Source: Calvatia gigantea (lineage: Eukaryota; Basidiomycota; Agaricomycetes; Agaricales; Lycoperdaceae). From it: a stretch of 64,000 nucleotides of DNA. Within the stretch, counting starts at the first letter, position 1; each line of letters starts with the position of its first letter. A program made the position numbers and the translations under genes. Below the pieces are notes generated by a model. The model was given only the letters and a program-made list of their open reading frames with translations. It did no database searches and was not told the DNA's origin. The stretch covers positions 2,232,001 to 2,296,000 of the forward strand of contig JACAAK010000001.1 of the NCBI GenBank assembly GCA_025093985.1, given 5' to 3'. This document shows, piece after piece, positions 58,126-64,000 of this stretch.

Positions 58126-59619
58126 ATGACCGTCATGTCGTCTGAAATTGCTGTTGCACGCAGGAAAAGACCTGCCACCGACTCCAGCCCCGCACCCGAG
58201 GGCGACCACCGTAAAAGGTACCCGATCCGCTGCCACAGGAAACCCGGTTTGCTAATACTCGCCGTCGCAGGCGTCGGAACCGGACAACCCAATCGTGCCT
58301 CAACTGCCATACTTCCAAACGGATGGTAACCACAAGCGCCCTCAAATTGGAACGTTAAACTAACTGTGTTATCAGTGCGACAGGAAACGCCCCGCCTGTG
58401 CTCGGTGCACACAGCTAGGCTTGGTTAGTACATCGTTGCGCGGGAGTGACCTGGCGACTGATAACGACATTAGACCGGCCTCTGTGTGTATGAAGTTGAT
58501 GATCCTAATCAGCGCTCAGACGCACAAGACGAAAGTTCCCGACTGCTCAAGCGAGTGGCAGAACTCGAGGGCGTCATCAGAGAGGTACCTCATTCCGCGT
58601 CGTCTTTATTGTCAGGTATTTATATAATGCATAGTTGAAGAACAAACCTCATCCCAGATGGGCACAAACCGCCAATGTTTCTACTCCAGATCTCGAGAAG
58701 TGGGCCTCACGATCCCACCGAGCGAGCAGCGAAGGAGGTCAAGATCCACCAAACTCCAATGCTCCTTCTCCGCCCAGTTCCCTTTCTGACAAGAGTGAAG
58801 CATCGTCTCCCGACGGCCGCTCAACGCGGTCGCCACCATCACTGGCGAATGCCTATCCACCTACAATCCTGCTCAATACTGGAGACAGGCGGCAGTCTAA
58901 GACTGTGTCATCCTCGCCTCAGAGTACGCCCTCGCCAGTATTGGTCACTCCTACCGATGAATTTGCACGGTCCCACATCACTGTGGCAACCCAGCCCGAT
59001 GCCCACCAGGAATACGACCTGACTTCTATGTTCCTATCTTATCCGGGCCTTATGGGATGTGATACCACGTCTTTCGGAACGTTAAGTAAGGAGTCTGTGT
59101 CAGGAGACCACTGTTTCTTGAGATCAGGCATTGGCCACTGCGGTTGTCTCCACGAAGCACAAAGTTACAACGTGCTTCTTGAGCTCTCCTTGCGGCTAAG
59201 GCGAGCAGCAGATGTCCTCGCTCGCTCTGCCAGCCATCAATTGGGTCAGCAATGTCCGCTACACCAACGGATAGCTGAAATAGATGTTTTTACTACGTAT
59301 GTCGCTATTTCTGTTGTTTACTCGACCTTGCTAAAACTGGTTCTTGATGGTTGTTGACAGCAATGTTCTTGGGAGTGTGTCCACACCGCCAGAAGACCTG
59401 GCAACTTCCATGATTGTCCGCTCGGATGGATCCCAGTCTTCCCTGAACAACTCTGTTCAACTTCATTCTTCTCAGTCATTCGCACACCCATGTCGAACCA
59501 CTATTTCGCCCGAATCCCTTCAGAATTTACGGTCGTGGGATTTATTATCTTCTGTTGGAAACTCACCCACGTCCTGTGAAGATTCCTTTATGACTTGGGA
59601 GCCTCCTCGGCGATCATAG
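58126..59619 (+). CDS. Zn(II)2Cys6 transcription factor
   Basis: Fungal-specific binuclear zinc cluster regulator, roughly 400 residues in about six exons. Start MTVMSSEIAVARRKR (ATG 58126; a second ATG lies three codons on). Exon 2 begins within a basic run and holds CLNCHTSKRM; exon 3 adds CDRKRPACARCTQLGL, and exon 4 begins with TGLCVYEVDD. Together they supply six cysteines spaced C-x2-C-x6-C-x6-C-x2-C-x8-C, each interrupted by short introns. A helical linker (RLLKRVAELEGVIREL) follows and may dimerise. The rest is Ser/Pro-rich with a short hydrophobic region (YDLTSMFLSYPGLMG) and a Cys/His-containing piece (HCGCLHEAQSYNVLLELSLR). No fungal-specific TF middle domain is seen. Targets unknown; the neighbouring carrier-like gene is not an obvious one. 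Confidence 0.88.
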
Positions 59620-60880
59620 GAATAATCACAGGGCTTAGAGCTGGATCTTATGTAGCATTTTCGTGTAATTTATTGTATTTCTTCCTCTGTAGAACACTGT
59701 AGACCGCTTTTGTACCAAAGCACATTTCTTTGGTGGTGCAACGCTCCTTATACCCGTACCCGCACCCGTTCGTAATCAACTCATCCCCTCGCAGTCGCCA
59801 TGAGTCCGAGTTTTGTTGACTATTGTTGTAGTGGGTAGCGGTGTCAACAACCTATTTCCGTCTGGTTGTCGGTTATGGGTTCATGCCCATTTTGTGTCAA
59901 CAATCGGAGAGTAACTAAATTACACCGTGACCATCTGATTGGATCTCCGAGAGTATCATTTCCACCAAGGGAAAGGTTGCGTCTTGGCGTGGGACGATCA
60001 CCAGTTTCCATGAATATCCCAAACCAGAAGCTCATATCTGTCGGATGCAAAATATCTTATGTATCGGAATGACGTCGGGTAGGAAGATGAAATGCTATGG
60101 AATTTACGAGAAGTTTTGTCTGGTAATTGCCTTTCGTCCAAGTCAGCACTGCCTTTGTAGAAAACTAGGCCTTCCTCAGTTAACACGATTGGAGTGTCCC
60201 GCAAAAGAAGTTCGTATTTATGAGTGTGAAATGCTTATTACAACATCGGTAGAGCCACTCGTGACCCATTAATGATTCCCCGTCGCTGGAATTAGTAACC
60301 GATTTTCACAAGTTTAAGCTTCAAAGCTTCAAGGGAGACTCCCAAGTTTCGTAACGGACTCCAAAGTCCAGATAGGGTGGTCCTCGTGTATTGCACCAAT
60401 GCGGAGTATCTTGAGCCCCATGATTTCAAAACCTTTACTTGAGATTGAACCTGAGGAAAGCCGAGGGCGTTTGGGGTTAAAAGATTGTACGCTTTGACCT
60501 CAATCTGATATTTTGTAGAGCTGAGTTAGCCTCACCGACGATCCCTCGACGGAACCTACCTTGTTTGAGTGGTGGGACAAATTCGGGTGGTTATCAAAAA
60601 TAATAATCGGCGTTCATAGACTAGCAGTAGAGGTGAGCGAGGCAGGTTCCGAATAGATGATATTACTCGAGTATAAGAATCAAGTCATTTCTCTTCTGTG
60701 TCAGAACACAGTAGAATTGGGTTGGAGACGGAAGAAGCTTCTGACAAATTTGAAGCGGAGCTCTTGACCTGCTTATGTAAATCAGACGCCGCTCAGTCAG
60801 CTCCCAGCCCTTTAGTTTTCACATTTCTACATTGGCCAATTACGACGCTATCCACCAGTTGATTCGAGCAGAAGATCATA
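59620..60880. other. 1.3 kb gap between Zn2Cys6 gene and U2AF35
   Basis: No supported gene. Several short frames on both strands start at TTG or GTG. A direct repeat of GCTTCAA occurs near 60320. The right end contains the U2AF35 promoter and leader. Confidence 0.45.
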
Positions 60881-61774
60881 ATGGCATCTCACTTGGTATG
60901 TGCTTCGTTCAAATGAACTGTCACTTTTCTAATCTTATTTCTGTTAAGGCAAATATCTTCGGCACAGAGCAGGATCGCGTCAATTGTTCCTTCTACTACA
61001 AGGTTGAATTTCTTCTCGCGCTTGTTTCGACAGTGGCTCATTTCTTCTAGATCGGCGCATGCAGACACGGAGACCGTTGTTCTCGCAAACACATCAAACC
61101 GCCCTTTTCACAGACGATCCTTCTTCCCAATGTGTATCATAACCCTGCCCATGATCCCGTCTGTAAATTGACGGAGAAAGAGCTGCAAGAAGGATTTGAT
61201 GCCGTGTACGAGGATTTGTACTGTGAGCTCGCGAAGTTCGGGCATCTCTTGGAGCTCCATGTAAGTTTCCTGTCAGAGATGTCTTAAGAAGCAACCTCTG
61301 ACATTCTGCTCAGGTCTGTGACAATGTCGGGGATCATCTAATCGGCAATGTTTATGCTCGTTACGAATGGGAAACTGAGGCCCAGGCGGCAGTGGACAGT
61401 TGCAATGAACGTTGGTATGCAGGTGAGGCTACCATCCCCATTTTTTTGCTTAGCTTCAAATAACAAATCTCATTATAGGGCGACCATTGTATGCCGAACT
61501 TTCTCCCGTAACCGACTTCCGTGAAGCCTGTTGTCGTCAAAACGAAAATGGCGAGTGTAACCGCGGAGGTTTTTGTAATTTCATGCATCTCCGAAATGCA
61601 TCTCCAGAACTTGTACGGCAATTACGTCACGGACAGCGGCTCGAACGGAAGCTACATCCCCCACAACAACAAGGGGGTGGTGGTTGGGAGCCAAGTAAGC
61701 GTAATCGGAGTGCCAGCCCACCCTCTCGTCGAGGTCGCGACGGTGAAGATAGGTGGTCGAGGAAGAGGGAGTAG
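60881..61774 (+). CDS. U2AF1: Splicing factor U2AF small subunit
   Basis: Recognises the 3' splice-site AG as partner of the large U2AF subunit. Exons 60881-60895, 60949-61002, 61051-61260, 61314-61422 and 61479-61774 give 227 residues. The first exon is only 15 bases (MASHL). Zinc finger 1 is [20 protein letters not shown], joined across an intron, then H. The UHM (RNA-recognition-like) domain has LQEGFDAVYEDLYCELAKFG, ELHVCDNVGDHLIGNVYARY and WYAGRPLYAELSPVTDF. Zinc finger 2 is CCRQNENGECNRGGFCNFMH. A basic tail rich in Arg, Gly and Ser ends RKRE. The in-frame TTG upstream at 60832 is separated by an intron-like gap from the conserved start and is not used in this model. Confidence 0.96.
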
Positions 61775-61904
61775 AGATTTGAGGCGGCGTTATTATCTTA
61801 TTCCCGCTTTGTGGTTTCATACTACGTCGTGCCGTTTGTAATCTCATCGCACAAACAGAACAATTCAAGTCTTGGAGCAGGAGGCCCCATTAACTCATTT
61901 ATTT

Positions 61905-62834
61905 TTAAATTAGCCAGCCAACATACTCTCCCCGGCTGCCGTCTTGGAGTAGCTGGGGCCATTGCACGATAAACCTGCAGTTTTCAGAAATCGAGATGAG
62001 ATAAAAATGCCATTCCCGAATTGTAAGAAGCTCGCCTGTCAACAAAAGGTTGAAGTAGTCGACCCGATACGGATAACGAGCGTACACGCGCAAAGGATTC
62101 CACATAAATAACGCGTGGAGAAGGCAACCCTAAGAACTAAGCCGAAATGGTTAGTACATAGAGTGACATCGGAAGATGCAACATACTCTACTGAAGATGA
62201 CCGCGATGCACAAAGTAGTGCAGGTGCCGGGTCCATTCAGAATAAGCACGTCTGTCAATACTTTAGTCTGTATCTGAAGCGAAAAAATGGGCGTGATTGT
62301 GAGGTAATAAATGCAGACGAGAAGAGACCAAAGTGCAGAGGGTGGCGTTGAGAAGAGAGATTGGTGGACCCGGCGCGCCCTTGGAACCGTGATTATGAGG
62401 TAGTCCTGCCGTGATTTTAGAGAATGAGGGTGTGTAGTGAATAGAGAGTAAGCGAAGAGGTGAGGAGTTATACGGACCTCATGTGAAGAACGTTTTGTTT
62501 GTTCAAGTGCGATGGCCTTCTGAGCGCTCAAATGGTCACCCTCGCTGATGAAATATGTTCTCGGAGTATAACGGGTAAAGTCAAGAGATGATAGAAGCTG
62601 CAAGGCTTCGGTAGAATGTCCTCCTGTTGGACGGGTGAAGTCACCGTAAGTTTCGGATGATAACAAAAAACAATGACCTGAGCCGAGGAAAACCGCAAGA
62701 CTACAAGTGCGCGATAATGGGTTAGAGCGTGGACGTGGGTTTGGTGTGAGGACAACATAGAGGCGATAAACACACAGCACCAGCACGGCGGTAGCAACAA
62801 CCAGGAAACTAACGTTTGGGATGTTCGTTGTCAT
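61905..62834 (-). CDS. ALG14: UDP-GlcNAc transferase subunit Alg14
   Basis: ER membrane anchor that recruits catalytic Alg13 to add the second GlcNAc of the dolichol-linked N-glycan precursor. Roughly 230 residues. The N-terminal helix (VSFLVVATAVLVLCVYRLYV) is followed by LAVFLGSG, joined across an intron to GHSTEALQLLSSLDF, RYTPRTYFISEGDHLSAQK, IITVPRARRVHQS, DVLILNGPGTC, PRVIYVESFARVRSLSVSG and the end FIVQWPQLLQDGSRGEYVGW. The last intron (61975-62035) has a GC donor and an AG acceptor; no GT donor keeps the conserved DRF-IVQWPQLL reading. Start ATG 62832-62834; stop TAA 61905-61907. It is tail-to-tail with U2AF1 and divergent from CDC23. Confidence 0.93.
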
Positions 62835-63123
62835 CGAGCAGTAGGACCCACCATCAACCGTCGGCGAATCGAGTTTTAACCACGAGAGATCGGGATGGAG
62901 ATTAAAGGTGCACTAGCAACGACCCGAACCAGTAATTTGAACTAGTGTCAGTGGTTGTGTGCGGTTATAGTATATGGACGTGGTGGTCTATGTCGGAGGG
63001 TGGTGCACGTGGACATCATCATTTCGACTCCGGATGCGCCAATGACGCCCACTGGGTTCGACAACCTTTACTTGTGAGTATTCGGAAATGGGGTCTGTAT
63101 GCCAGGTGGATGGACAAACCGCC

Positions 63124-64000
63124 ATGGACCTGAGGTCGGCTGCTAAAGAATGTTCTGAAAGAGGATTGATTGTTGCTGCAAAATGGTGCGTTCTCCATAG
63201 TCCTGCTCATCCTGATCCTCAAACACCACCAGGGCTTCAGAACTTCTCCTTGCACTTCCATTCGAAAAACGCAAGGACACAAGAAGTGCACAAGGCGATT
63301 TGAACTTTTCGACATCAACACCTGCCAGGACCAAATCTGCTGAAACTACTGTGTCGTTTCCTGGCGTCCCTTCCCCGCTTTCAACCCGATTTCCGATACA
63401 AAACTCTGTACTGCCTGTGATCACTTCTGCCCGTCATCCTGACGTCCCCAAACTATATGAGCAACCCACCGATGCTCGAGCCTTGGAGCACGAACTCGAA
63501 CACCAGGATGCTGATATGTTGGTTGCCGCTCGCGCTTTCATTGACACAAGGGAGTTCTCACGAGCGGTTCATATCCTCAAAGATGGGAGGAGCACCAAAT
63601 CCCGATTTATCAGAGTGTATAGCAAATTCATGGTGAGGATCCTTACTGCTGGATACTTTCTAAACTTTCTGATGCGGACTCAATCAAAGGCTAGTGAAAA
63701 AATGGCGATGGGAGATTGGCATAAATTAGATAGTAGGTCATTGATGTCGTCGGAGACCTTGTATTGTCTCAACATGTTAGACAATCGACTTCAGCCGCCA
63801 GTCCCAGTTAATCCATCTTTGAATGAGCTTCTCGATGAGGTCCAAGGCACAGGGGATCCGTGGTTGTTGTTTTTGTAGGCGCGGCGTCTCCACCCATTAT
63901 CCCGATTCTGATGTGTTGACAGAAAAGCGCTCTTTCTCTCGCGGCTTTCACGTCGGGAAGAGGCAATCGAGTGTGCACTTCTGTCTATCGCCGGCTTTGC
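63124..64000 (+). CDS. CDC23: Anaphase-promoting complex subunit 8 (Cdc23), 5' part
   Basis: TPR subunit of the anaphase-promoting complex, the ubiquitin ligase that drives anaphase and mitotic exit. The gene runs off the right end of the window. The start MDLRSAAKECSERGLIVAAK is a Kozak-like ATG and matches the usual N-terminus; an in-frame ATG at 63088 would add twelve codons. After the first intron: WASELLLALPFEKRKD, then a variable Ser/Thr/Pro-rich linker, and EHELEHQDADMLVAARAFID, TREFSRAVHILKDGRSTKSR, FIRVYSKFM with ASEKMAMGDWHKLD joined across an intron, and NELLDEVQGTGDPWLLFL. The last visible exon (LSRLSRREEAIECALLSIAG) is typical TPR. Its promoter, 289 bases, is shared with ALG14. 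Confidence 0.92.

Noticed and set aside
59998..60204. Short minus-strand frame in the gap before U2AF1
   Set aside because: It begins with TTG, has no recognisable family and no continuing exon.

Overview
The window is nuclear DNA from a filamentous basidiomycete, most likely an Agaricomycete. Nearly every gene is split by many short introns of about 45-60 bases with GT..AG ends. Genes sit close together on both strands, and several families are typical of mushroom-forming fungi: a multi-exon 7TM family, an AA9 polysaccharide monooxygenase, a HAD-type terpene cyclase, a Zn2Cys6 factor with a C-x8-C last spacing, and a large WW-like membrane protein. I see no CRISPR array, rRNA, intact transposon or intact tRNA.

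Left third (1-24.7 kb): a gene-poor edge, a 7TM protein (-), DASH subunit Duo1 (+), the DEAD-box helicase Dbp10 (+), the catalytic subunit of queuine tRNA-ribosyltransferase (-), a TM9/EMP70 protein (+), mitochondrial tyrosyl-tRNA synthetase (-), ribosomal protein S23 (+), a transglutaminase-like protein (+), CDP-diacylglycerol synthase (-), DNA topoisomerase I (-) and a complex I NDUFB3-like subunit (+).

Middle (24.7-46.2 kb): a 1.3 kb gap, then a HAD-like/class II terpene cyclase with a DxDTT motif and an apparent one-base frameshift. Next come threonine deaminase (-), a Cti6-like PHD protein (+), the CORVET subunit Vps8 (+), the Golgi tether subunit Cog2 (-), an uncharacterised WW-like membrane protein (-) and a PRKRIP1 homologue (+).

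Right third (46.2-64 kb): an AA9 LPMO (+), arginine methyltransferase Rmt2 (+), TRAPP subunit Bet5 (+), the Fun30 remodeller (-), a divergent mitochondrial carrier-like protein (+), a Zn2Cys6 regulator (+), U2AF small subunit (+), Alg14 (-) and the 5' part of the APC/C subunit Cdc23/Apc8 (+), which runs off the right end. Gaps of 1.2-1.8 kb at 53.8-55.1, 56.3-58.1 and 59.6-60.9 kb hold no gene I can support.

Most genes are unrelated housekeeping functions, often in divergent pairs sharing a 0.25-0.6 kb promoter (Duo1/7TM, QTRT1/TM9, TyrRS/RPS23, TOP1/NDUFB3, ILV1/PHD, WW-like/PRKRIP1, ALG14/CDC23) or in convergent pairs 60-280 bases apart. Four membrane-traffic genes (TM9, VPS8, COG2, BET5) fall in the window but are not contiguous. 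The least conventional items are the frameshifted terpene cyclase, the WW-like membrane protein, the 7TM protein and a GC-AG intron in ALG14. Gene models come from reading splice sites and conserved residues by eye, so some exon edges may be off by a few codons.
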